Of a stretch of DNA of 64,000 nucleotides, positions 1 to 9,420 are shown in pieces (the first letter of the stretch is position 1; every line of letters starts with the position of its first letter). The notes beneath the pieces are model-generated. The model did no database searches and had not been told where the DNA came from. It saw only the letters and a program-made list of their open reading frames with translations. This stretch comes from Aurantiochytrium sp. KH105 (Eukaryota > Sar > Bigyra > Thraustochytrida > Thraustochytriidae), in the NCBI GenBank assembly GCA_003116975.1, contig BGKB01000049.1, positions 310,001 through 374,000 of the forward strand, read 5' to 3'. A program made the translations under genes and the position numbers.

Positions 1-29
1 GGTCGCCCGGTCCGAGCGCGACTACATTG

Positions 30-3000
30 ATGTCTTCTGAACAATCTGCAACAGCCAGTCGCCCAAAATCATTCCTTTCCAGGAGGCTTGCAAGTTTTGC
101 AACTACACGACTCTTGCGTGCTGGAGCATCGCCAGCAGAAAATCTTGAGCAACGGGCGACGAGGTCGCGCTCGCGGTCGATCCGTCAAAACTCATTATTC
201 CGCTCTGCAGCAACAACAACGAAACTGATTCTGCCGCCGATTCCTCATCACGTCGACCTCGCAGGTCCCAGCGAGGCCGGGAAAGTTGAGGTGCTCGTCC
301 AGGACTCCAACGTGATTCGCACCGTGCGCGAATGGAAAGAGCGTGACGCCAAGAGATTGGAGAATGCCAAGAAGAAGGCGGTGCCCAAACGCGCGTTTAC
401 GCTTCGCTCCTTGAGCATGGCCGCGAGTTCGGTGGATCGATGCCAAGCTCTCTTTTCAGTAATGCGTTTCCTCGCAGGTATTTTGTCTGCCACGTGGAGC
501 GCAGTGCGTAGAAATTATTGGTCGCAAATTAGCTGGAATGCGGCTGTTATCGTTGCGCATCTCGCGCTTTGCATACTCCCTCCTCTGGACCTTGTGCTGC
601 TGGCGCGTGGCTCAAGTAACGCTCTTCCTTGGCATGTCTACGCCATGTCGGATGTCATTGTATTCGTGAACGTTGTTTGTGTCCCCCATTTTCAGGCCAG
701 GTCCTCCGCTGGTGGGTCCTCCGCGGGCGTGGCGAACAAGGAGCATGCAGGAGGAAACGAGAGTACGCTCGTCAAGTCGAGCTCGACAAATCAACGTACA
801 TTGGGACTCAAATTTGCGCAAGGAACGCTTGCCCATCGAGGGCGAGGACAACTTTTGCTTTACGGAACGCTAGGCGTCATTGCTCTATGTGCTTACGGTG
901 TGCGTGCTAGCAGAGAGTTCTTTATGCATATCTGGGCACCTCTTCGCTTGACCTCGATTGTGTTGTTTTGGCCTCTTCTCTTTGAAGAGATCCAGCGCTT
1001 TGGTCAACGTTTCGAATGGTTCCGTCGACGAAGTGCACTTCAAATCGTAGCGCTCAACGTGGCGTTTGCCATTGCAGTCACAGTGCATTGGTCTTCGTGC
1101 ATTGCTTCGTGCTTGAGCAGCCGCGGTGACTGGGTGGTTCCAGAGGCGTATCTTTTACTTTACGACAGTCCTGACTTGCGGGAAAATGCATTGACGTACT
1201 GGCACGCTTTTTACTGGACGGTTATTACTATGACAACGGTAGGCTATGGTGACATCACTCCGCGTGACGACCTTTCGCGCCTTGTGTCCCTAATCGTCAT
1301 GGTTTCGGGCGTTCTCTTGTACGCGGGTTTTATTTCCATTGTCGCAGCCATCACGAGGAACGCCAGCGGTGTTGATCACGAATTGGAACAGTTTGAGGAC
1401 TGCTGCAAGCATTACTTGGCACAGCGCGAGGTCCCGCGCAAGCTTACAAGTGACTGTTGCTTGTATCTGGAGTATTTAGGAGCGCACCAACAGCGTCTCC
1501 AGGAACTTACCATGTTAGCCAACGGATTCCCGCAGTCCTTGGAAGACTGCATCCGCGAGGACATATTGAGCAAGACCTTCTTTGGCAGCGGATCGATCTT
1601 TGCAGACGCACCTCAATCCTTTGTGCGCTGCCTACAGCGGCGCATGCACAAGGACGTCTTTCTGCCTGAACACATAATCACTTGTGGGTTTGACCCTGCC
1701 TCAGGCAGGAAGCGCAATGATCCGGAGAACCGCGGGATCACGGATGCCATGATCTTCCTCGAGGAAGGACAGGCAAATATTGTGGGTTTCGTCGAGGATG
1801 GCAAAGTCCAAAAGAATATGGGTCTTCTGGGAAGCGGGCGAGTCTTTGCAGCTGTGGCGCTCTTTGATCCTTCGTTGCAGCACCACATGCTTCGCGCCAA
1901 GACAACATGTGAGGTCTGGTTTCTTTCTCGACGAGAACTCGAACTCTGCGTCAAAGAGCATGAAAGCGGTGCACATGAACTCGCTGATGCCGCGCACGGT
2001 GCATCGGGCGCCTCCACGCCAAATACGGCGGCATCCCCAGATCTTGACCCCGAGACCCCAACTTCATCACGCAGCTCGCGTGATGACCTTCGCCACTTCG
2101 TCTTTGAGACGGTTCGCGAGCGAGCTGAAAAGGCGACGCATAACGCAGAGAATGTTGCCAAGAATCTTGGAAACGCCAAGCTCAATAAGTTCATGATGTC
2201 TACTCGAAACGTGACAGAGACCACAAGCGACTGGGGCGTTTGCTTGCCCGAGGCTCGCGAGCAAGCCATGTGGAGCGTCGTAATGGCGATAGTCACAGCA
2301 TACAATATTCTCACAGCGTCGTACCGCATCGGGATCGGGTTTGGAACGGTTGGTGATCAGCTCGTCACAATGTCGGTTCTTGATGCGGTAGCTGACATCT
2401 GCTTGCTCTGCAATGTGGTGCTTCGAGATCGCATTTTTGCCATTGAAGTGGACGGCGTCGCGATCACACGGCGGGGAGCAATCTCCAAGGCGTATCGGAT
2501 GACTGACGCCCGGAGAGATCTAGTGTACAGTCTTCCTCTTTCGCTTATGGCGCGCTTGATCGCTCCAGGTCTTGCAGTGCAAGTCTATGCCGGTCTGAGA
2601 CTCAATACATGCCTGATGACATACAGGATGCAGACGTGGCTATCGACGATTGCTAGCAAGTTTGGGTCTCGTCACCACAGTGTAGCAACGCTAATTTTAC
2701 TGTTCGTGGTGGTCCTCGTTTGTGCGCATGTGAGTGGGAGCCTCTTCTTAGGAGTCGCGCGTTGGAATCTCGCTCAGGGTAGCGAGGTCTCGTGGGCGAC
2801 CAGCTCGGAAGAAGTTTCGCTTCTCACAATTCATAATCTCACTGGTACGGAGAGCGTCGAGCCGACAGACGACACGTACATTCGAAGCGTTTATTGGGCC
2901 GTGGCAACGCTGACGACCGTGGGGTATGGCGACTACGCGCCAGTGAAGGACTCTGAGATCGCGTACACGTTACTGCTTTTGCTTTGCGGAGGATTTCTGT

Positions 3001-6000
3001 ACGCGTTAATTCTCAACAATCTCGAGGAAATTATTGCGCAGTCGGACAACTGCTCGATCCTCTTTCAGCGCAAGGTCGACGCGATGGCGACTTATATGAA
3101 GAGGAGAACACTCCCGAGCTCTGTGGTGCACCAAGTGACCTCCTATTACAAGACGCTCTGGATTCGGCAAAAGGGTGTTGAGGAATCCTGGATTCAGGAC
3201 CGCCTTCCCCTGACGATTCGACGCTCCATTCGCGCCGACCTCATTGGCCCACGGGCTCTTCAAGCCTTTCCTCTCTTTGCACAGTGGGACGAGACCGAGA
3301 AATTGCTTGACTTGCTGCGGCCGAGCATGGTGATGGAGGACGCCATCATCTTCATGGAAGGCCAACTCATTTTGAAATGCTACTTTGTCGGTCGCGGCCA
3401 AGTTGAATATGTTTCAGGCGATGCCAAGCAGGTGTGTACTTCCTTTAGCAGCGGTGACAGCTTTGGAGAAATCCAATTCTTCTTCAATGAGCCCACGGAG
3501 TGTATTGCGCGGGCAAAAGAGCGCACCGACCTTTTGGTATTGCATCGTCTTGACTTTGACAATTTTGTTCAAGAGCGCCCGTCGCTTGCGACGCGTTTTT
3601 CGCAAGACCTTTCGGCGATAGAAGGTGATTTGCGCAAGCGTGCATCGCTCGAAGCCTTCACGCGGAATCTAGGGCGCAGCAAGGTGAACAAACTCTTTCG
3701 CGTCGACATGGACTCGGCCACCAAGCCGCGCTGGTTGTTGTGGAACGGCGAAAAGCTCCTACCTCCGCACAATATCTACCGCCGCCTTTGGGACTTGCTG
3801 GTCTTTACCGTGGTGTTGTACAACACCGTTGGAGGAACCTATCGAATGGCATTCCTACGAGAATCAGTCATTGGAAGCAGAGCTGCAAGCGATGCCATGA
3901 GCTTTCTTGGACTGGATGTTCTTGCAGATTTTATCATTGTTTTGGACGCCATATTTCATGCGACCCTTTTCGCGGCAGTGACTCCGACCTCGATCCTGTG
4001 GGATCGTTCGCATGTTCGCGCCCATTTTTTCCGCCGCCAGCTCATCATGTACATTGCGATACTTTTACCAATGGACTATGCTCTTCGACTCGGGGCGTTT
4101 CGTTCTCGCGTGGCGCAAAATTTTGGTGCTGCATTCTTGATGAATCCGCCTCCGCATGTGATTGCGATGGGTCGAGTATCCCGACTCTTACTGCTGCCTC
4201 GTCAGCCTTCGCTAGAACGATCCGCGCAGTCGTTGATTGAGGAACGCGGCGTGGTGATCAGCTCGGGGAACAAGCAAATTCTGCGTCTTGCTTTTCGAGC
4301 AATCATTTTGGTTCATCTCATGGCCTGTGTCAAGTGCGCCTTGAGCTCGCGGTTTCTGGAGCTCATGGGGAGCGAAAACCGCGCGTTGGACGCATACATG
4401 CTGTGCTTGTACTGGGCAGTATATACAATCTCTACGGTAGGATACGGTGATATACCAGTCGACGCCCCAACCTTTGCCATCGTGTGCATTATTCTGGGAA
4501 ATTTCCTTTGCGATGCTGGCTTGACCGCAACAGTTTCAAATATTCTCTCGAATCGAGAGACCAAACTCAGCGACGCGAAGCGACATCGAACAGCACTGGT
4601 GCAGTACATGAAATCGCACCGCATCGACGCCGAGACGCGCCTCGAGGTGCTGGACTTTGTGGATTTTCGAGTCTCGGCGCTGGGAAGTCTCGACGAGGCA
4701 AGTTTGCTTGACGAGGCAAACGTACCCTCGTACGTGCGCGCGCAAATTGCCGCTTGCATCGCCCTCCAATCCGCTCCGCACCTTGGAGCGCATCCGATGT
4801 TCAAGGGTTTTTCTCTTGGTCTTGTTCAAAGCATGGCGCTGATGTTATCCCCAGTGGTCCTGGCGCGAGGTCATAAACTCATCAGCAATGACTCAAGCAA
4901 GCCAGGAATGGCGTATACTAGCGGCAAAGCACGGCGCCCGAGCCGTCCCAAGAATGAGGACAGCGAGGATGGAAACGGCGAGGGTAAGGCGTCGGGCAAA
5001 ATTCCTCGAGGAGGGCTCAAGTACGTATCGAGCCGCACATACGGCCTGTCTCCTCCAGCAGAGAGCGGCGGTGGCTCGTCCGTGGCGTATCGCAAGATGG
5101 ACGAGATGCCAGAGCTCGCATCGCTCGACTTTTTGCGTCAGGCAAAATTGACGGACCCTAGCAAGTCTTTGCATCTGGCGTCCCACGCCAACGTGGGCTG
5201 GCGGCGGTATCCTGCAAGCGCAGATGACGACAACTTGTACTTTTTGGTGTCTGGCAGAGTGCGCGTCACCTCGGGGCTTGAGAGCAAGACGATTCGTCGG
5301 GGTCTAATATGTCGAGCAAGTGGAATCGATGGCGCTGTTGCCCTCTCACATTGCGAGGCCTTTGTTCTTGAGGTCGCCCAGTTCCGTGTGCTCGCACAAT
5401 ACTCGGCGCACATTGGCAATGGCATCTTTAAGGACTTTATAGAGCTTCTGCGGGATCGCGATGGCTACGATGCCGTTGAGCGGTTCCTAACTGTGCGCAA
5501 GAATGGCGACTACATTTCTGATATCCGTTTTTGGCGCGCGTGCGAAACCTACGAGGCATCCCCGACGCGTTCAGCTGCTGTTGCGATCGGACGCGAATTT
5601 GTGTATGGCCCGGAATGTCTCTTGGACTTTGGCCCGCTGGCACGGAAGATCAAGGAAACGCTCGCTGAGGGTCATTCTCGTGACCTCTTTTCTCAGGCCA
5701 AGAGGGACATTTACCATCGTCTAGAACTCGTCGTCAAGCCTCGATTCCTTGCAAGCGCGGAATTCGCGGATCTCCTCGTCAAGAAAGCGAATAGCAAGAC
5801 CTCGAGTCGATCGCAACCCACAAAGGATGACGGTGACCTATCCGCCGAAACGATACATTCTTTCCCCGAAGGCTCCGCTGTTACTGAGGGGGTAGCCGCG
5901 GTTGTTGCTGACCAAGTTCAAAGGGCACGTAGCTCGAGCGCGCTCGATGTTACCTTGGACGATGTCGACGAAAGGAAGGATGAGGTAGTACCCCCGGCAG

Positions 6001-6329
6001 ACGATGTCGCGGTTGACATGAACGAGGCGGCAGATAATGAGGAGGTGACGCAGAGCGCTCGACCTCCTCCTTCTAACAGTCGGCCTGCGCGTGCATCCTC
6101 CTTTCTTGTTTCTCTACCAACAATGCCTCGTACGCAAACTGAGCACGCCAATCTTGACGCCGCGACGCCTTCGATTCTTCTCGGCAATCGTTTTGCCCAA
6201 GAGGAAAAAGACCATCTCGATCCGATTGTCTCGCCTGACTCGGAGCCGTCAGACGACGAAGTGGACGCGCTCCAGCCCGTTGTTCCCGAGCTCGACCGCT
6301 TCGCCACCGAGGAGGATGATCTTGCCTGA
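30..6329 (+). CDS. Three-pore tandem K+ channel with cyclic-nucleotide-binding-like domains
   Basis: A 2099-residue single exon. It holds three complete channel modules in one chain, each with a hydrophobic six-helix block, a P-loop and a C-linker-like stretch. The selectivity filter TVGYGD appears three times, near residues 403-408, 963-968 and 1469-1474, so each pore should be K+ selective. A CNBD-like beta-roll follows each pore, near residues 525-650, 1085-1195 and 1590-1800. The second is the clearest (GDSFGEIQFFF). The third is interrupted by a basic/acidic low-complexity insert of about 100 residues. The S4-like helices carry few regularly spaced Arg/Lys, so voltage sensing is doubtful. 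The tail is acidic and disordered. Sea-urchin CNGK channels have four such repeats; three is odd. The first ATG is at 30, but the frame stays open to the window edge, so an upstream extension or a fourth module cannot be excluded. Confidence 0.85.
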   Translation: MSSEQSATASRPKSFLSRRLASFATTRLLRAGASPAENLEQRATRSRSRSIRQNSLFRSAATTTKLILPPIPHHVDLAGPSEAGKVEVLVQDSNVIRTVREWKERDAKRLENAKKKAVPKRAFTLRSLSMAASSVDRCQALFSVMRFLAGILSATWSAVRRNYWSQISWNAAVIVAHLALCILPPLDLVLLARGSSNALPWHVYAMSDVIVFVNVVCVPHFQARSSAGGSSAGVANKEHAGGNESTLVKSSSTNQRTLGLKFAQGTLAHRGRGQLLLYGTLGVIALCAYGVRASREFFMHIWAPLRLTSIVLFWPLLFEEIQRFGQRFEWFRRRSALQIVALNVAFAIAVTVHWSSCIASCLSSRGDWVVPEAYLLLYDSPDLRENALTYWHAFYWTVITMTTVGYGDITPRDDLSRLVSLIVMVSGVLLYAGFISIVAAITRNASGVDHELEQFEDCCKHYLAQREVPRKLTSDCCLYLEYLGAHQQRLQELTMLANGFPQSLEDCIREDILSKTFFGSGSIFADAPQSFVRCLQRRMHKDVFLPEHIITCGFDPASGRKRNDPENRGITDAMIFLEEGQANIVGFVEDGKVQKNMGLLGSGRVFAAVALFDPSLQHHMLRAKTTCEVWFLSRRELELCVKEHESGAHELADAAHGASGASTPNTAASPDLDPETPTSSRSSRDDLRHFVFETVRERAEKATHNAENVAKNLGNAKLNKFMMSTRNVTETTSDWGVCLPEAREQAMWSVVMAIVTAYNILTASYRIGIGFGTVGDQLVTMSVLDAVADICLLCNVVLRDRIFAIEVDGVAITRRGAISKAYRMTDARRDLVYSLPLSLMARLIAPGLAVQVYAGLRLNTCLMTYRMQTWLSTIASKFGSRHHSVATLILLFVVVLVCAHVSGSLFLGVARWNLAQGSEVSWATSSEEVSLLTIHNLTGTESVEPTDDTYIRSVYWAVATLTTVGYGDYAPVKDSEIAYTLLLLLCGGFLYALILNNLEEIIAQSDNCSILFQRKVDAMATYMKRRTLPSSVVHQVTSYYKTLWIRQKGVEESWIQDRLPLTIRRSIRADLIGPRALQAFPLFAQWDETEKLLDLLRPSMVMEDAIIFMEGQLILKCYFVGRGQVEYVSGDAKQVCTSFSSGDSFGEIQFFFNEPTECIARAKERTDLLVLHRLDFDNFVQERPSLATRFSQDLSAIEGDLRKRASLEAFTRNLGRSKVNKLFRVDMDSATKPRWLLWNGEKLLPPHNIYRRLWDLLVFTVVLYNTVGGTYRMAFLRESVIGSRAASDAMSFLGLDVLADFIIVLDAIFHATLFAAVTPTSILWDRSHVRAHFFRRQLIMYIAILLPMDYALRLGAFRSRVAQNFGAAFLMNPPPHVIAMGRVSRLLLLPRQPSLERSAQSLIEERGVVISSGNKQILRLAFRAIILVHLMACVKCALSSRFLELMGSENRALDAYMLCLYWAVYTISTVGYGDIPVDAPTFAIVCIILGNFLCDAGLTATVSNILSNRETKLSDAKRHRTALVQYMKSHRIDAETRLEVLDFVDFRVSALGSLDEASLLDEANVPSYVRAQIAACIALQSAPHLGAHPMFKGFSLGLVQSMALMLSPVVLARGHKLISNDSSKPGMAYTSGKARRPSRPKNEDSEDGNGEGKASGKIPRGGLKYVSSRTYGLSPPAESGGGSSVAYRKMDEMPELASLDFLRQAKLTDPSKSLHLASHANVGWRRYPASADDDNLYFLVSGRVRVTSGLESKTIRRGLICRASGIDGAVALSHCEAFVLEVAQFRVLAQYSAHIGNGIFKDFIELLRDRDGYDAVERFLTVRKNGDYISDIRFWRACETYEASPTRSAAVAIGREFVYGPECLLDFGPLARKIKETLAEGHSRDLFSQAKRDIYHRLELVVKPRFLASAEFADLLVKKANSKTSSRSQPTKDDGDLSAETIHSFPEGSAVTEGVAAVVADQVQRARSSSALDVTLDDVDERKDEVVPPADDVAVDMNEAADNEEVTQSARPPPSNSRPARASSFLVSLPTMPRTQTEHANLDAATPSILLGNRFAQEEKDHLDPIVSPDSEPSDDEVDALQPVVPELDRFATEEDDLA

Positions 6330-7005
6330 TTCATAATTCCAATTTTCCCTTTCCATTTTGATCCGCCGTGCCCACCGACAGCTTCAATTTTTCCTCGTTC
6401 GGGCCTGACTGACACCGTGCCAGCGTCAGCGGCGTTCTCGACTTCGTTCGTCTCCCGCCCGCGGCTGCGTCTCCGATCGCAGCCGCAGCAGCCGCATCAG
6501 CAGCCGCGCCCCGATACACAATTCTATCCCTCGGAGCCCTTCTTTCTTTAGGTGTGCATCCCTGGATCCCGCACAGCAGGGCTGGCATGCCGTGCCAGCC
6601 GCGCGGCTTGCGACCCTAAACGGCGCCGCGCCTTCTTTACATATACATAAGGGGAAGGGAAGAGTCCCGCGCGCGCCCTGTACCTTCCTGGCCCTCCGGT
6701 CGACGCGTCCCATCTCTAGCCGAGGTCTAGGCCGGCCTAGGTGTGGCGAGGTCCGACTGGAGGATTGTTTCTTTCTGCCTGCATGCCTGCCTGGAGGTCG
6801 CAGTCGCAGCGGCGGCGTGACGGAGAGCGCGGCGGCACGTGCGTGGACTTTCGCCTCGCCTCGCCTTCAGCAGCTAATCGTCGTTCGTCGTCTCGCCTTG
6901 CCAGTGAGTTTGTCCAGCCTTGAGTTGCCTCGGCAGAGACTGCTGGCTTGTGTCTTCCGCGCCCAGCTCGCTGCCGTGCGCTCTCGCCTCGCCCTCGCCC
7001 CGAAG

Positions 7006-7077
7006 CCACGCCATGCCATGCCGTGCCACGCCATGCCATGCCATGCCGTGCCGTGCGACGCGACGCCACGCCACGCC
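7006..7077. repeat. Degenerate CCATG/CCGTG/CCACG pentamer array
   Basis: About fourteen 5-bp units of the form CC(A/G)(T/C)G in tandem, lying in the leader of the tetraspanin gene, about 300 bp before its ATG. Confidence 0.85.
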
Positions 7078-7225
7078 GCCCCGAGCCCGCTCGCCCCGCC
7101 GACCCGCGGCTCCGCGCGGCGCGACGACTGCGCGGGCGGCGCTGGCCGGGCTGAGAGCGGGTCCCTGCGCCTGGCACTGCGCGCCGGTCCAGGACCGAGT
7201 GCTGCGCACCATGCGCGATGCGGCG

Positions 7226-7250
7226 CGTACGTACCGGATAGGTACGTACG
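7226..7250. promoter_or_regulatory. Perfect inverted repeat around GTACGTAC
   Basis: CGTACGTACC (7226-7235), a 5-base spacer GGATA, then GGTACGTACG (7241-7250), which is its exact reverse complement. It lies 129 bases before the tetraspanin ATG. The right arm plus the next bases reads GGTACGTACGTGCG, which recurs in the leader of the RRM gene at 56107. It may be a protein-binding palindrome, an RNA hairpin, or a splice donor for a leader intron. Confidence 0.5.
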
Positions 7251-7378
7251 TGCGGCGCACGGCCTGGGCTGCGCAGGGCTGCGCGGCGAGGCAGTCCCCG
7301 AGCTCGCCGAGGCCGCGGAGCGAGCGGCGGTGGCGGAGGAGAGAGCTGGCCTGCGAGGAGAGGAGAGGGGAGGAGAGG

Positions 7379-8813
7379 ATGGCGGTCTCGGAGGAGGACG
7401 TGCCGAGGTACAGGAGCGTGCGGAGCGTGCGGAGCGAGCTCAAGTCGCTGGAGAGCGAGGTGCACGGCACGGTGAGCACGGCGGTGGTCGTCATTAGCAT
7501 CTTGACAGGAGCCTGCGGCGCCGTGTCGCTGTTCTTCGCGCAGCAGGTCAAGTCGGATGCCTTTTACACGTTTGCGGGATATGTGATCAAGGTCATGGAC
7601 CAGCCGCAGTACATGGACCAGCTCACCTTTGGGGCCTTTTTGTCGAGCTTCGCAACCTTCTTTTTCAGTTTTTGCCTCATGCTCGTGTCTCTCTTTCAGA
7701 AACGACGCTTGGCCTTCTTCTTCTTGGTCATGGTTGTTGTGGCAGCAATCTTGGAGATCTGCGGCGGCGCGATTATTCTTGACTATATTGGAAACCTCGA
7801 TGAAAGCACCAACGGAGGCACGGTGCAGGAGAACAATGCAGCTCGCCAGCTCCAGGATTTCTCCATTGCAATGTACGAACAGTGCTGCCGCCTGCCTGGC
7901 CATGTTGGCTCGAATGCCGCGATCACTCGCCTCTCCATCGAACCTGACAACCAGCGGTAAGTCTTGCCCTCGTTTCGAAATCAGAATACAAAATCAGACG
8001 AAACGAAGTAATAAGCGTATGTGCTTGCGCCAACGAGGACTAACGAAGATGGCATGGAATGAATGTGGGGCACAAACAAACAAACAAACAAACAAACAAT
8101 TAAACTGGAGCAGCTGGGACAACCTCGCAACGTGCGACGAGTTTTACAGTGGAGGATATTATACGTCTCTGACAGACATTGAAAAAGTGTCGGAATCCTG
8201 TATTGGAAATATTGCGCATGTACAATGGTTCGAGTACGCTGTCACGGATTATGTTTGCTCAACCCTGAACAGCACTATTGTCGACATTGCAGGTGAGACG
8301 CTTGGCACGCTCTCGATTGAGCAACTCACTGCGCCCACGACACTTATTCCTATCGCCGGCGAAGCTAGCCAGCCTATTTACGGCTGCGGTGGCGGCAAAA
8401 TCAGATCCTTTCAGTACATGAACTACGTCTGGCTCTTGAATGTGTGTCGCCCTGCGGCGATTGCGCTTATTTCAACAGGGTCTCTCGCGTTTGTTCTTGG
8501 GCTCTTGGCATGTGCGTCCTTGGGACTCACCTCTTCCGGTGAGGCTGACCTTAACATGTTGCTGTTCAACTCGTACGTCGAGGAAAACCTGCACCCGCGC
8601 CACAGTACTCAGATTGGGTCCTACCGTGTCAGTGTTGATGCGAATCGTCTCAGCGCCAGCCAGGCTGCCCAGGCGAATCGTCTAAGTGTCGGCCAAGCCG
8701 CTCAGGCAACACGAAGTAGCCAATCAGAATCTGCACGTCGGAGCATTGAACTTAACGGGGCAAGTGTTGGCGGAGCTGTCGATGATGCTGTAATTGTGGG
8801 CGAGAAGATCTAG
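7379..8813 (+). CDS. Tetraspanin family membrane protein (2 exons)
   Basis: Join of 7379-7956 and 8114-8813, giving 425 residues. The intron has a GTAAGT donor at 7957 and ends at CAG 8113 (the AG at 8110 would also keep frame). It is phase 2 and contains a CAAA microsatellite at 8073-8098. Four membrane helices lie near residues 30-54, 80-106, 110-137 and 302-330. The large extracellular loop between helices 3 and 4, about 160 residues, holds a CC pair at 169-170 and further single cysteines, the tetraspanin EC2 pattern, but with CCR instead of the usual CCG. The cytoplasmic tail contains two tandem 11-residue repeats (ANRLSASQAAQ / ANRLSVGQAAQ). The likely role is organising proteins in the plasma or endosomal membrane. 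The start is the first ATG that leads directly into the conserved region; the open frame upstream is Arg/Ala-rich low complexity. Confidence 0.75.
8640..8705 (+). repeat. Two 33-bp tandem repeats in the tetraspanin tail
   Basis: Units 8640-8672 and 8673-8705 encode ANRLSASQAAQ and ANRLSVGQAAQ. Differences include several silent changes, so the duplication is not brand new. Confidence 0.8.
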
Positions 8814-9420
8814 CTGCTTTTGAACAAAGTTCTTTTCGTGTTGAAGTATGCACAGATGTTTTGTTTATTCTTTCAGTTGTGCATCTTTCGTTCTTTGCTT
8901 TTTTTTGGGTGTGTGTGTGTCTTGATGTCACTTATTCGATCTCTATCTGTTGCCTTCTTTTTTTTGAGGGGGGGGAAATGAGATGAGGATGTCGCGCCCT
9001 GAAGAGCACTATGTTTTCATAAACAACAAAAGGTTTTTGGCTGGTGCCCAATTCATTCGTTTCTCCCATCGTCGATGTCATCATGGAGTCTCTTTCCTCT
9101 TCAACCCCCCCCCCCCCTCCCTTCCCCGTCCCTTCCTCTCTCCATTTTTGCGACAAGACCATCCTTCAAGCCCGAGTGTTTTTTACTGAGCCATTGGCAA
9201 CTACACTCACTGTCACATCACTATAATAATAAGGCGGCTTTAGAGTTTTGTAACGGCAACATGATGGGGACTCTGCGATTGAGTCCCTATTCGCAATCGC
9301 TTGTTTTGTTTGGCTTCGACTTGGACTTGCAGACCTCGTCAGCACACGAAGTGCTGCGCAGCGTGGCGCAGCGCTACCCTGATCCTTGACGCAAGGCAAG
9401 CGTGTTGGTCTCGAAAGAAG
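8814..9420. other. Spacer between tetraspanin and GPCR genes
   Basis: No gene seen. It contains T-rich runs, a short GT repeat near 8909-8922 and a homopolymeric C tract at 9104-9117. It should hold the 3' end of the tetraspanin transcript and the promoter of the GPCR gene. The coding frame of the GPCR is open back to about 9301 but has no ATG before 9421. Confidence 0.5.

Larger units (their letters stand above)
6330..7378. promoter_or_regulatory. Spacer and 5' leader of the tetraspanin gene
   Basis: No supported gene. The first half is GC-rich with a TATA-like run ATATACATAAGG near 6640-6651. The second half holds a degenerate CC(A/G)TG/CCACG array and a perfect 10-bp inverted repeat (both listed separately). 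Splice-donor-like GTACGT words at 7242 and nearby suggest an intron in the untranslated leader, which is inference. Confidence 0.4.

Noticed and set aside
6592-7497. Open frames covering the CCATG array, on both strands
   Set aside because: Composition-driven; the tetraspanin reading starts at 7379 and explains the coding signal downstream.
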